Assembly (NCBI GenBank): GCA_015680685.1
Contig: MNCI01011917.1
Span: forward strand, 225,604-289,603
DNA from: Gnetum montanum
Taxonomy: Eukaryota; Streptophyta; Gnetopsida; Gnetales; Gnetaceae
DNA: 64,000 nucleotides
Direction: 5' to 3'
The position numbers and the translations under genes were made by a program. Positions 11,101-26,100 of this stretch are shown here, piece after piece. Positions within the stretch are counted from its first letter, which is position 1. Each line of letters starts with the position of its first letter. The notes under the pieces are model-generated. The model saw only the letters and a list, made by a program, of their open reading frames with translations, had not been told where the DNA came from and did no database searches.

Positions 11101-14100
11101 GTTCTCAATGGGTAGATCCACCAGCGAGTGGACTGCTAGGAAATCCTGAAACTCCTGTGCGCCCATCGGGGGGGGCGGCTTCCCCACCGGATTTTTCCCA
11201 CGGATGTAATCTCTAGTTGAAGTCCCCAACGATTAGCCATGCTAGGCGGTCTTGTACCAACGTCATTACTCGTTCCATCTCTTGCAACCTCTACTCCCAT
11301 ATCTGTGCCCCATAGAAGTTGGTCAACCAAATCCCTCGAGAGGGGATATCAACTGTCATAGTCCATTGTGAAGAGTCAACCAACGTCATGTCGTAGCAAG
11401 CCAAGATAGCAAGACCTCCTGCCTGACCCACACAAGGGTACACGTGGGTTTTCCAGCCATCCCAAAGAAGATGGTGTGATTCTGTTGCCTACAACTTGGA
11501 TTCTTGGAGGCATATGATGTCACACTCTTCATCACAGACAATTCCACTCAAGGTATTTCTTTTATAGGGTGTACCCTGACCCCTACAATTCCAGCTGAAG
11601 ATCTTCATGTATGCCCAAATGAGTGGCATTGGTAGACCTCCCAGAGGGTCTTCTGTAACCCCAAGTCAATATTTCGTTGAGCTTGTCTAGCCCTGGACAA
11701 GCTCTCACTCAAGCGTCGGGGGTGGCTCCCCCCCCTCCCGTACCACCGGGCTACATCCTGAGTCCTTGGATGCAGGCTCCTTCTCCGAGGGCTGATGGGA
11801 CGTGGTGCTCCCCCTAACCACATTGACCCACTTGCCCGGGGGGTGGGTGGAGCGCTATCCCTGATCGTTGGGTCGGCTAATGACAGTGGTGGTGAGGTGT
11901 GGGGGGTGTTGGTGTCGGGGTTGTGGGCTGGTTGTGGGGGGGTAGGTGAAAGTCGCAGTGGAGAGAGTTGTGGGATGGTGGGTTGGGGTTGCAGGGTTTT
12001 TATGGGTGAGGGGGTCTACGAAAGTTCATTGGGGGGTGTGGGGAGGGGGGGGATGGTTTTGTGGGGGGGAGTTGTGGGGCATTTTTGTGAGGGCAGTTGA
12101 TCTAGAGGCGGGTGCAATCAACCCTTACGACCCACCGTGACCCAATCCCCGCCCTCAACAAGCTGCTAGGCCTGGTCCTGCGTTCGTGCTAGCCAGGCCC
12201 TCCAAAATCGGCAATCATCCTCTTGGTGACCGGGTTTCCCATAGCATGCATAGCCTTCTCCTCGGCCCTCTTGGGCCGAGGTCTTCATTCCAAGGTTGGC
12301 TTTGCCTCCAGGTTTTCAAACTCAACTTGGAGGTGTTCCTCCCCTCCTGGGATCTCCAACACTATTTCCCGAATGAGGTCCTTGGTTGACAAACTTCGCC
12401 ACACGCAGAAACAGGCAAAGCCCATCTACAACATTGACTGCGTGACTCTATCGAAAGCGATGAACTTCCCAAAGAACCCCACCATCCGTTCCAAGAACTC
12501 TAGGTTCCACATCTCCCATGGGATCCCAAACACCCTCATCCACACCAGGGCTCAAGCAAACAGGTCCATCTCACAGTGCGCCCCCGGGCGCCAAGGGGTT
12601 AAAGCTAGCCCCCAAGCATCATAGAACCACAGTCCCCCCAATAACACCATGTCCCTAGCTTGCTGGGACAGAAAAATGAACCGTAGCAATTCCTCGAATA
12701 AGCTCCGGACTTCCACCTGTCCAATCTTCCAATTTTCTTGTACCCACCTGTGGATTAACTCCATCTGCGAGCGAGCACCCAGGGACACGAACCGGCCAAT
12801 GAGGCTCCGTTGCATAGTTCGAACTCCCTCCATCGGAGGTTCACTGACCTAGAGGCGCATGGTGTAGTCGGCATGGGAGTGTGCCTCAATCTCCCCATCT
12901 GGTGCTCACAACGCGTCCCCCCTGGGTCTTGTTCGGCCCTGACTGAGTCCTCCCCATTTCCCTGTTGTTTACCGTCGTCCATGAGTCCCAGGTTAGCGTG
13001 TCCTGCTCCAATGTCAGCCAATTTACCTTTGTTCACCCCTGTGCTCACCTAAATCTCCACTCCTACGCTCGTCTAACTCTCCGCTCTTGTGCTCTCCTGC
13101 TTCTCCACTCTCATGGTTGCTATGACTAAAGCATTAGATATCGAAAGTGGATCTGACTCTCCTGCGCTCATCTGACTCTCCGCTCTCTGCTCTCATGGTT
13201 GCTCCCATTACTCTAGTGGAAAGAGGATTTATATCTTTTTAGTGGTCAAACTGACCACAACCTATTCTACTAATTGAGAGGATCCCAATCTTGTATAGTT
13301 ACAGGTGGCATGATTCCCCACTTTCATATGTTACAATTGCCTTTTATTTTTGTTAGGGTGTTGATGTTACCAATATAGCTACCTAATTTTTGTACTCATT
13401 ATATACCTAATATAAATTCCAATTCTCAAAAAAAATATTCACAATTGATTTCTAAACCATTTTAAAAATCTATTATGTATAAAAATTTTGTCTATGACTC
13501 GTCCATGAAGTGCAGTCACGCCCAGCTATGCGACATCACCATTCTCCCTTCTTATCATCTTTAGCTGAATAAGGAGATAAGACATATATAATCAAAAACC
13601 AAAAGCACAAACAGTATCCAACTAAACCAAAATCCATAGAAATAATATTAAAAGACTAACAGAACTGTTTCAAAATTCACATGTATAATGCAAATCCTTG
13701 TGCATCTAATTATCCAAACCAATAAGAAGTCTCTCATAAAACAGAGGTACCAAAGGGTAAGCAACCAACTAATTCAATTTTAAGAATATATAAGCTAAAG
13801 CATATTTAGAGATAGAAGGATTTACTGTTTAATAAAAGTATATATGGCTTTAAAGTAAACTTGAATATCAAAGGAGATGAAATACCAAAACTGATTTGGA
13901 TTCACACAGAACAGTTGCATAATTACTCTAAAATGAAATGCAAACCTTGATTGATATAGGAATCATAATTGAGCAGAGAAGTTCAAAACGCAGTGGAATC
14001 ACAACAAACTCGTACCAGGGTCCATTTCTGGGGTACTGGACATACCATTTCTGAAAATTCAATAGAAAAATCCATCACAGTTACGGATATCATCAATGTC

Positions 14101-17100
14101 AAAAATAACACCACATAAAAGCTTTGAGAAGTGATATCACAATTAGAAGTACGTGATAAGCCATCCTGTCAGATAAACATAAGTACGCTCTATTCATAGA
14201 AATGCAACACATAAAGTCAAGCCTCACTTAACATAGCTAAACTCATATTTTCTGCCAACATCTCATTTGGCATTGACACGAGCATTCTTAAAAGAAAATT
14301 AATATTTCAAGAAACCAAAGCATTATACTTGAAAGAAATCAAAGAAACTAATAGTATAAATTTACGTTTCACACTAAGCATTATACTTGATGAAGTATGA
14401 TGATGTCCCTGCTACATTATCTAAATCATCCTGATGTTTCAGAAATAATGTCCCTGTTATATGATCTAAATCATCCTTATGTTTCAGAAATATGTAATTA
14501 AAAATAACACGACACAAACTAACAAATGAATATATTATGCTATTACTATATTCAAAGTATGAAGAGGAAAGTTACAAACTTCTTTATCATCATGGTACCA
14601 TTATTCCATCAATATGCGATAATTAGTTAAGGTTGGTGAAGGATTTGACAACTATTTTCTATAGCTGACTGTCTGCCTGACACCATATCCTGAACATCTA
14701 TTTTTAGCATGCCCTAAATAAATAAATTGCTGAAGAAACATTTGCTTATCTTCAGTGGGAATGTTGAATTCAATAAATGTCTGATCTATTCTGCTCCTAT
14801 AACACTTTGAAAGTTTTAACAGCACTGTTGGCAATTTTCCATAGGTGGTATCCATTTTCTTTATCATAGCCTTGTGCCATAAATCTGGAGCTTATAGTAT
14901 AAATTCCATTGCTCCATTCTAGCCAGTCAAAAGCTAATTCATTATACCATCAATTTGAGGTTTACCTTTAGGGTTCTTGTTTTCCAATGTTGTCATTCAA
15001 AGGCTGAATGTTTATTCACACTGCAATTTGATATGTTCATTTTAATTAGTCATGTCTGATGTGCAGTAAATAAGACCAAGCTATATTTCACTCCCTATAG
15101 TTGTTATCAAAAAAGTGAATGCTATCATCAAGCAGTTCATATAGTCAAGAATAAAAGATGACCCTAAAACCCATCTCATCTGTTGGGAAAATGGTGCTAA
15201 GCTGAGGTAGAATGCAGGTTTGGGGTCCCTGAATTTGAAGATTGTACCTTGACTGGATTTTCCCAACATACTGCAATGATGGCCAGGATGAGGCCCCTTA
15301 GGTCATGGTTGTACTCAGAAAATATCAACCATGGAACACTAGTCCCTCTGACTGCCTCCTTTGGAGACCATTATGCAGACATAATATGAAACTGAACTGA
15401 AGTTCTTTTTATTTATGTTCATTAAGACCCTTCGGATCTGTCAGACCAGTTTTGGAATTCCTTTTACAATTTTTTTATTTTTTATTTTTTGCACATATCT
15501 CAGCATAGCTCACTAGAATCAAACTTGTGACCTGGGATTTCCATGCCAAGACTCCTACCACTAAGCTAACACCTGATTGTTTGCTAAATATGATCATCAA
15601 CCAATTGGGAGTTCATTGATTTGCTCCAACCATAGAACTAATGTTTCCTAAATATGGGATCATTAAGAGATGGAAAGCAATTTGGAAAGGCAGAGTACAT
15701 GAGAAAACAAATGTTTTCATTTAGCTCTGCCAACAAAACAATTCCTTTCTAGGCAACCCCTTCACGCGTTAGGTTTGTGACTATACTGATCAGCCTGACA
15801 CGCATGTGCTGATGGGTGACGACTTGGAGCTATCATTGATTGGATACTTTGAAAGATGCACAACCAGCAGGTCCTCCGCTCAGAGGTTGTCCCATCAACA
15901 AGAATTGTTACCTTAAAAGCCAAAAGAGTGTGGTAGGAAGTCACTGCCAACATGGAGTCATTCTAACCTTTGAACTAGCAATGCAGGAGCTTGAGCATGA
16001 TGTGGAGATCTAGTGGCTGGTTGTTACAGTCAGTTGGGATGAGGTCCTTTCTCTACTACAGGATGAATGTGACTTTTGTGTTGGTTCCTTCCTTTCTAGC
16101 TAGAAGGGGGATCATAACGATTTCAAAGGGCTAACTATTTCACTGGCTGAAGAGGATATCACCAACCTTTTGTGAGTTCTTGCTATTGGTCGCATCATCC
16201 TCCTACAGGCCTGTGGACTTCAAAATGCACTAGTGTTCTTCCCCAATGGAGTGCCAACTTCATCTAATGAATAGGTTCTCAAGTCAACCTTGGCCCCCTG
16301 TGGCAACATGTCGCTGAGCTGGTTGAGTGTTTTTTCATACAATAAGTCAACTATTCCAAGTTGCTAAAGGCCCACAACACTTTTCTTAAGTGCCTTCTTC
16401 TGCAGCGCAATGTCAACCTCCGCTGGTTATTTTATGCTTACCTGCAACAACGGGAACCGTCCAAGCACTCTAATTTAATCCTTGCCCTTTAGAGAGATGC
16501 CAAGGCAGAAACTGAAATGAGGGTTGTGGGGCCACAACTTGAGCCACCTAGGGAATGTTTCACGGCCCCATACACCTAACCCGCAAGGCAACTTGTGAGG
16601 AATTCGGATGCCACAGGCATGATGGTGGGGGAGACCTCCACTAGACCTCCTATGGTTTGTAGTTTGAAGTCTACTACATTGGGTCTCAATGGGGACTCGT
16701 TAGTGCCTTCTCTAGAGGCTATGGAGAGTCCTAGTTCAGCACCAAAATAGGACTGGAAAGCTCAAGAGTGGGCCATTTGGGAAAACATGGAGAGTGTGGT
16801 TCATGCTAAGGTTGAAGAGGAACTTTAGGCCCAAATGGAAGCATGCCCTAGGGACCTTGAGCCCCAAATCAGAGAGGAGGAGATGGATTAGGTGATTGCT
16901 AAAGAGGAATCAGCAAAGAAAGAAGCACATGATTATCTCAAAATGGAGCTGAGCCACATTACGGAAAAGATTGAAAAGCACCTAAAAAGAAGGGCTGCAT
17001 GTAAGAGGAAGGTTAAGTTACATCACCTGAGGTGCCAAATACAATGTAAGTTAAAAGAAAAGGCTGTGAGGGATGACAAACGTCACCAAGAATAGTAACA

Positions 17101-20100
17101 ACATCATCAAGCAAAGGAGTAGGATAGGGACAGGCTTAGGGCTGAGTAGAGGCACCAAGGAAGATCTGGGAGGAGATACGCCAACAGAAGATAGACAAGG
17201 AAGAGATGGAGAGAAGACAAAGGCTAGCCCTTAAGTGACTCCATCCAACAATGGTTCACTTTTGAGAAGTACCGCTTCATCAAATTAAAGGTCAACGTCC
17301 ACTCTTCCAATAAAAGGATCAAAGTGATGATGAAGCAACAATGTACCCTTCTGCACCAAAATAAAACTCACCTCCTGAGCTTAGAGGACGGTAACTGTGG
17401 ACAAGCTGAACTCCAAAAGTGTCATAAAAGCCCTTAGGTTCCTGAAATTGGAGAATGAACAAGTGATTTTGGATCAGGTTCACTCTGAACAACAATCCAC
17501 CTATATATTTCTCATCCTCCCTTGGTTTTACGGAGTCTTTTGCATTTTGTCCTTTTGTCTAGGGTATTTGTCTTAGGTAAGTCAGGTTTCAGGGCCCTTT
17601 TGGCAATTTTGGCTCTGGTTCTAAATTGGAGAATGGTCGGGTTCTTAACTCCATGCCTCAGGTCCTACTTCGTATGGCTTCTTTATCAGTATTGAGCTTT
17701 CTTCACACCCCGCTGTTTTTGTTTGGTAGTGGTGCTGCTCGCCCCCATTCTTGTACTTTGTTGTATATTTTGTCCATAATTTAACTCTGACCTTCTCTCA
17801 AAAAAATATGACCAAACTGTCTATTAGATGCCTTTCCTCGTCTATTCTATTATAGGCATAACCCCTAAATTTCCTCTTACACTAACTTTCAATATTTTTC
17901 ACTTCTTGTTGCCTTCATCATCCATCTCAACTTACATTTATTCTTTAATGCCAATATTTTTCAAGTAATAATAGTTTACTCTATATAATATTGCACCTAT
18001 GATGACTATTTGTCTAAAAGTTATCCTCAAGCTTGAATGGGATTCTAGGATCTAATAGCACTTTACGAAGTTGCCTATACTTTGAATGCCACTCTGCTCA
18101 CATCCTCCTAAATATATCCATTATCTTGCATGATTGATCCAACATAACAAAATCAATTACTTTAGGTGTGGTAAAATAAAAACTGCCCCTCTCAAAAAGA
18201 TAAAATTTTGTAGTCTTGGAAATCTGCAATATAGAAACTTGAATGAAAAGACTATAAACAGTGCTATGCAATCTCCTGAGCAAGGATAGTGAATTATATG
18301 TTTGGAAAGCTAGAATATTTTAAAGGCTATAAAAGCAGAAAGGACCAAATTAAAGATAAAATTAATAACGTTGTCCTGTTATAAAGCAAAATTCCCACAC
18401 AATGAACAATGCAGTCAACTCTGGGAATTCAAAGCATGCCAACCATTGAATTTTTCTCCTTGCTGATCTCTAATAATGTGCTTTTGCCTCAAAATAAGAT
18501 TAAGGTCGGCTAAGGCATGAAAAACTGCATATATGGGAAAAAGAACACTGCATGGAATTTCATTATGGTGAGGGTTCACTACAGGAGCAATCATACATGG
18601 TTGCATGAAAAAGAAAACTCCCCTAGATATAATAGGTGCCTTCATGAAAAGGACCTTTTGTGTTATGCATTGTTCTGCAACGTGGCCCACATTTGGAAAC
18701 GGATCAGGAAGCCACAGATAAGCATTACACAATGCTAAAATTCTTACAAGATTTGGAAGCAGCTTGGCCATGGATTGAGGATGAACACAAGGTAATAATA
18801 AAAGCTGCAATGGAGAGTGCAGGTGGTGTGGCTTCGGTGCTTGCAGCTGCGGGGGCAACCATGCATTGGGTGCTAGGATCTGTTGCTATTCATTGGTGGA
18901 TGGGTGGTTGCTTTCTTTGTTGCTTAGGTTTGCAGTTTGCAAAATTTCTGGTACGTGTCACAGCAGTCTGCCTCTCTGATTATTCCCACAGTGTTTTTCC
19001 TCTTCCCAAGGGGGTCAAGCTGCCTTCCCCTTGGATGTTTTCAAGGTGCTATGGCATGCCAAGCCATACCATCACATAGATTGATCCTGAATGTGCCAAG
19101 CACTTGCACTGTTTCCCCTGTGGTGTTTTCAAGTGGCTATGGCATGCCAAGCCATACCACCACATAGATTGATCCTGAATGTGCCAAGCACTTACACTGG
19201 TTCCCCTGTGGTGTTTTCAAGTTGCTATGGCATGCCAAGCCATACCACCACATAGATTGATCCTGAATGTGCCAAGTACTTGCTGTAACAGTGTAGACAA
19301 AAAGCTCAAGTTCACCCTAAATGGAAACTTCGTTTTTGCTAATTCCAACCCTCAACTTGACCAGATACAAGATTGGGAAGCACTATCAATGCCAGATGGC
19401 ATGAGCCTTTTTAACTTTGAGGCCAAGAGAGATCAAGCTGGAGTCCTCACACAGGACCTGTGGTTTTTTGCGCCAGTCTGGCACTGGCAAAATGGCACCC
19501 TTATGCCCAACTTGACAATACTTTTTTTAACAAAGCTCCAATTTGTATCCAGATTATTAACTTTTCTCTTAAATATTGGACTTATGGGTTCCTTGAATAG
19601 GTTGCTCAAAGTTATTATGCGCTTATTTATTTGGACAAGGCATCTTATCTACAAACTTATTTGCTCACCGCAAGGTTTTGCGTGAGGATGTACCTTGAAG
19701 GTGCCTGAATATCACAAAGATTAAGCTTAAAATAAAATCTGGTTCTAACTTTCTTCAAATGGAGTATGAAAATGTTCCTGCCCTTTGTGCTATTTGCAGC
19801 AACACAATGCATGTTTTGTAATTCTATCCAAAGAAAGTACTAACATGCTGTAATTGTGGAAACCCAAGGCACAACATAAATAGGAAGATGAAGAACTGGG
19901 CAAAGGAGGCTAAGAAGACTAGTCAACCTCAATGCACCACCCACAAGCATGGAGGGGTCAGATAGGGGCTCAAAACCTACTGAAATTCAGAAATACCAAT
20001 ATGTTTGTTGTTCTAGCTTAAGTGGCACAAAAGGAAGATGCACAAGATAGATAAACTGTAGTCCCACATCCAGATACTACGAGGGCTCCTGTGGAACCCA

Positions 20101-23100
20101 CGTCAAAGACCCAAGACCCAAGCTGGAGCCAAAATGCACAGCCAATGCCCAAAAGGAAATGAAAAAACTGTTCTCTAGAGAGCGCATAAAAAATATCCAT
20201 GGATCCATCATTCAACCATACGGCAAAAACATTAACTAGAACCAATTCTAATCTAATCAATCCCAAGCGGATTTCTTCTCAGTCCCAATCTAGACAACAT
20301 AGATTAGGCCTTAGAAGAGATCTTCCCCCAAGTGTAAGGACCTCAAATTGTCGATGCCCCCAAGAAATTGGAAAGATAGGTACTTAAGTAATCCAGGAAA
20401 AACGAAGCATAAGAAAGTGTTTAAACAAGCACAAAGAGAACTTTGAAACATTTCGATCAAGGTAAGTAAAACTCTCAAAAGAGTGAAGCTCACCATATGG
20501 AATTGCAAGAATGTGGAAACACCATACAACCAGCATTCCCTGCTCTTCTAGACAAAGACTAGAGATGCCAAGTACTCTTATTACAAGAAACAAAGTTACA
20601 CGATGATGAAGGAGATTATATCCAATGGAATAAATGGCAGGCAACAATCTTCCCTGCGACAAGAAGGTAGAACGGTCAGCAATTCTCAACTAAAATTCAT
20701 TTTAGGTTATTCGTGCTACACAATGGTAAATGACAATCTTTCTTCTAAGCAATAAAATCTGGATTACAAATTTCTACAAGCCACAAAATCCCAAAAAGAA
20801 AATCTTCTTATTACAACAAATGATGCATGATATCCAGAATATCAAAAGATGGATCATTAGAGGAGATTTCAACCAATGCCAATTCTGGGAAAAGTGTGGT
20901 GCAGGAGACTGCAGCTGTCATTTATCTACCTCTCCAAGGATGCAATTATACTTAGTTTAACAAAACACATGCAAGGCCCTTGGTTTCCGCCAAAATCAAT
21001 AGGGTTAGAATGGCTTCTTGGCTCCTTCAGAACAGTAACCTTGCTACACATGGCCCCAACAAATTTCCTATAATTACATGCCCATTCTACTTGCATGGGC
21101 TTTAAAATCTGCCTATTCCCCACCCCTCAACCCTCCCAAGACAGGTCGATCAATCCTCCTTCCACTTTGAGTGCCACTCGCTTGACCACCCTGCTATTAC
21201 AACCAAGGTGAAAACAATTTGGGGTATCTACTCTGAATCATATGATCCACGGGGATTTCTAACAAGAAGCCCCCTTCAATTAAAGGACTTCCTCAAGAAA
21301 TGGAAATTGGATAACAAGTTTACATTTAAAACACAACACTAGTTGCTCACAGACAAATTGAAGGCTCTCTAGGAACAATAAGAACAAGGTGTTGATACAG
21401 TAGAGAAGAGATCCCCCTACGTCTTCAGCTACAGCAGATGGACCAGCATGAAGAAATATACTGGCAACAAAGATCCAAGATCAATTGATTAAGGAAAGAT
21501 GACTAGCATGCCATGTTCTTTTCCACACAACCCATGCTCAGGCCACTAATAATAGGATACCTTCCATTAGTTACATGGAAAATAAATCGTAGGATGAGGA
21601 AGACATTAGAGATGATTTTGAGCACTAGTTCATGCAATTCAGGAGTAGGGAATGCCTTCCCCTTATCAAATCCAAATTGCCAAGTGTCATTCAAATACCA
21701 ACAACAACGCACTTACCAAACCAACGCTCCTAACACCAGGACTAGAAAGCTATTTGAATAATCAAAAACAACCAAGCCTTGGATCCTAATGGTTGTCCAA
21801 TGAAATTCTTGAGATACTACTTCCAAGACCTTGGCCAAAACCTTATCAATGTGCTGTCTTTCATGGTACAATGGAGAGATTTCAGAAGGGAAATCAATGA
21901 CACGTGTGTCATGCCCATTCCATAGCAGAAGAGTAGCAATAAGAATTGTAGACCAATTGGGGTGTGCAACGTCGTACTTTGAATCCTCTCAAAGATCCTT
22001 GTTCATCATCTTGCCCCAATCCTCTCCAAAATCATTGGTTTGAATCAAGTAGGTTCCATCGAAAATATGTACATCCAAAACCAAATAATTGAAAAAAATA
22101 AATAATGCATTCATGTAAAACCAATCCAAGTAGATTCCAGCTATATTTTTAAAACTGAACATAGCAACAGCTTATAATACCTTGAGTTGGGAAGCATTGC
22201 ATTAGATAATGAGAGAAAAAGGATTTAGTAGTCAATTCATCCAATTGTGCCTTAACATTCAAAAGCTTACAGGTTTTTCTATCCATCTCAGCAAATCTTC
22301 CAAAGGCTTCTTCTTCTCATTAAGAGGCCTTAGGCAAGAGGACCCTTTATTCCCCTGTCTCTTCGTCATCACCATGAACACCATTAGAACGTTGCTGTTC
22401 CAACAAGAATTCTACAGCATCTCTATAATAACAATGTAACGTCTGGCCAACCATTACAGCAACATCACCATGATAGCTACCAGGGCTATACCCATTCAAG
22501 CCATGACCATCAAAACAGTGTTGCATGCAATCACCCAACAGCTGGGACTAGACATTAATCAGCACAAGTCCACCTTACATTTTCTTTACACTCAACCTTC
22601 TCTAAAAGTCAATATACTAAAACTTCTCTAAATGCATGCTAGATCTGTGAATGATGCCTACCTAGTCTTCTCAATTTATCAGTAGTATCAGATAAAATCT
22701 TGGTGTTCTCTAATCCATAATTTTGGGTGGTGGGTTGTATTGTGGTTACAACATTTGATATCAAAGCAAGTTACTTCTGCCCATTTTATCTTATAACAAC
22801 TAGGTGTTAGCTTAGTGGTAAAAGCCTTGACATGAAAGCCTTAGGTCACAAGTTTGATTATAGTGGCCCATCCTGAATTGTAATTTAAAAAAAAGATTAC
22901 ATAAGAGGAATTATGAAACTACCTTGTCTGATAGATTCCCAAATGGATGTTAAGTAAAAATACAGTCTAAATTTCAGTTTCTAATTGAACGATTGTGTAA
23001 CATTTTGTGTTTTGGAGACTTGAACCCTGATATTTTCTTTATTTCTTTTTCTTAAGTTATAGATGTATTTGTTTTCTTATAATGGTTATGAGACTTGAAC

Positions 23101-26100
23101 CTATGACTTGTATTATGTATAGCCTTTGAATACTCTAATGTATCTTTATAAGCTTTGTCTAGCTTGTATAGCCTTGGTGTAGCTTTGTGCAACTTTGCGT
23201 AAGTTTTGACATTTGCATCTGTTATACTTTGATGGATTTGAATTTATGACATTCTTAATCATGGTATTTGGTTTATTCAAATTATTGATTGGATTTATTA
23301 CATGTCTTTAATAATTATTAATGGTGACCTTTGGTGTCTCTTCATTAAGAACAAATCTCGGATGGGTTTCATGGGCCCCATGATAAATTATGATGATGCT
23401 TTTCATATTTTGTGCTTTTATGTTTTGGGTCTGATGGTAATTAGTGCACGTGGTTTTCATGTAGCCAGGTCATGCCCAATTATTAGGAAGTTTCTAGAAC
23501 TCCATTAGTATTTGTCAGTTTGTGTCACGCAAATCATGATTTATGACTATCGATTTGTTGATGATCAAACAGATGTGATTTCTTGGGATGCAGATGGAGC
23601 GACAGGTTGACCCACGAGAAATCTAAACCCTCCATTTGTGTTTTAATCCACACATTAATTCCATCCGTTTTCCATCTCTCTAACACAAATATCATTGCAG
23701 AGCTTTCAAGCTTTGTGTACTGATTTGTATGTTGAAGCCTTGTGTTAGCAACCCTTAGTGCCCTTCTGCTGAGTTTTGCAATGTTTTGTTGTTATGCTAT
23801 TGCAAAGCAATCTGAGGGCAAAAGGAAGCTGGTGGTTGCAGAATCTCCAAATTCAAGAAGTCACATGTTAGGAATGATTGAAGTAGTCTACCACATTCAT
23901 GCCTTTGAAATAGGCATTCAATAGATAGGTTACAATGAAGAGTTGTCACCCCTAATAAAAGTACATCCAGAGAAGCTGCTCCTACAACTTCAATGGGATC
24001 GTCATCCTAACATTGCCTCCTCCTTCAAGCAATGGTAGGGCAACATTACTCAATTTTACGGGTAAGAACTTCTTATTACTGAAAGGGTCACAGCCCAAAT
24101 GTTGTGTATCCCAAACAAAGTAGAGAAGTTGGGACTTTCCAACAAGGGATTGTAGGATGCTACCAATTTTTTTGAGAGAAAAGGTTGAGATAATATTGAT
24201 AGAAAGAAAGCATACATTGCAGTGCGAGCGAAGAGCTCACAAAGTATTAAAAGTCCGAGGACAAATATCAGCCATGAAACAAAACAATATACATAAAGAA
24301 CCCAAAAAGACCCATAATAGCTAGGGCAAAAAGCACCCCCTCACCAAAAAGATCATCACTCCAATAACCCGACATACCCTTAAAGCCCATGAACTGCTGA
24401 CAGATTTCATTGACAAAATGATAAAATCTACAATCCATTATGCGGGAAAAGGTAAAAATAACCAAGCACAAATTTCCTCTAATTCCATATGCAGGGTGTC
24501 CAGCCATATCCTGTCCTGCCCAAATTTAATGAAGCCATGCACCTCATTTAGACATTTCAACTCTGCATGTTCCAGCTATTCTTCCAGAGGCAAGTGGCAT
24601 CCTTTATATGAATGCATCTGTAAAGACCACTTCCACACATCAGTGTTTATCTCTTGTCTGGGTGCCTAGCACCAAGTAAGGTAACTTCCCAAACCTAAAC
24701 TAGGTCTTGGCATTTTTCCTCTGTGCTTCCCTAAAATTATTCCTGTGATCATCTTAAACCTGCCTAGTCTAGGGCCTCCTTTCTGCACCAGTATGACATC
24801 AAATCTCTTACTCTCTACACTGCTAAGGTTGAGCCTCCTATTCCCTACAGAGCATGTCTTGTTGATGCCCCTGCTCCTCCAACCATCACCTATGCTCCTA
24901 CTCTTGTTGCCTTTGCATCTCCTATTGCCACCAGGTCCATTCTTGTATCAATCTCCACTCCTCCTCCTCAGCTTCTTTGGCCTTCTATTACCACTAAACC
25001 TCTCACAAAGTCCTTTCCCACAATTGCCATTTGATTATCTCTAATTCAATGAGGCACCAGTGTTCTGCTTCATGTTTGAGCCTCAACTCCATCACCTCGG
25101 TAGCCATTGCAATTTCCCACTGAGCCATGTCCTCAAATTCCCACCTCATGAAATAAATTTGTGTTTGAAGATCCGCCTGGGCTTTGGACTCTGCCTCCGC
25201 AATTTTTTTTGTGGCTTCAGCCTCAGCAACCGCCCATTTTGCTTGTCATTCCTACTTAAGGGAAGCCTCAAGTTTCACCCGCCACAAAGTTTCTAACCAT
25301 GCCTTCTCCTACAAAAATGAAGCAAAACCATAACCCTGCACGCCACTGTGCACCATTGGAGCTCCACCCTAATGTCATTCTCTCATAGCTCTCACCAAAT
25401 GTCAACCTTGAACCAGCATCATCATCATGTAGCTTTTTCCCTCCATTCTTACAGAGGGCCTCCGAGAATAACTGTTGTGATATCTATTTTGTGAGATAAA
25501 ACTCCTCCTGCCCTCACACTGGAGTTTTGCAGCATTCAACAGCACCAGAATCAGGCCAGAATGTTTGCTCAAGTGATGCCTCTCCAAGCAAGCCAGAAAA
25601 TACTTGGGCAGCTTGACGCAACAATGATACAACAAGCACTTGAGAAAAGCAAAGTGCACTCCATTAACCTTGGAGGCATTACCAGCTTGCACCAAAAACC
25701 ATTCCATAACCTCCGCCACCTCTTGCCAAAAAAATAGCAATGAAGACCAAAACACTTGCCTACCTGCCACACTATGAATCCCTGACAAGAAAAAGTCAAT
25801 GGCATCATGCGTCCCCTTCATTGTGGGCAACACAATCTCCACTTCAACGGGAATTCCAAGAGCCTCCATAATAGTGTGTATATGCCTGATTTGTAAGCCT
25901 CCTGAATAGGAACACGTCTTTTTGTTTTTGCTACTATGCATTTTGGCCTCTAGAAGCCATTTTGTCTCTACAATTTTTTATATCTAACGCATTTTGCTAA
26001 ATTTTTTTCAAAAAGATAAAACATATGAGCTATAAATTTATTTGGAAACGGGTCAAGATGTTTATTAGATATCAAAAAGTAAATACAAGACAAAATGAAA

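Larger units (their letters stand above)
7686..13100 (-). mobile_element. LINE family A copy 1 (near full length, degraded)
   Basis: A decayed L1-type retrotransposon in the same orientation as the flippase gene, within intron 7. In sense order: DUF4283/zinc-knuckle ORF1, AP-endonuclease, partial reverse transcriptase, zinc-binding region, a conserved extension, coiled coil, J-like domain, and a 3' region ending in an A-tail (T run at 7686-7697). The start TTTTTTTGGAGG-AAATATTCAGG is shared with copy 2, which defines the 3' end. One undetermined base is at 8299. A shared CAATCTTG near 7674 and 13281 may be a remnant target duplication, but this is weak. Confidence 0.85.
19000..22640 (+). mobile_element. 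L1-type LINE D1 (degraded, 3'-truncated)
   Basis: Antisense to the gene, inside intron 6. It starts with three 88-bp repeats, then ORF1 (DUF4283 and zinc knuckle), endonuclease and reverse transcriptase up to the post-YADD thumb near 22,640. It lacks a recognisable 3' end and A-tail, so the right side was probably lost by deletion. Confidence 0.75.
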
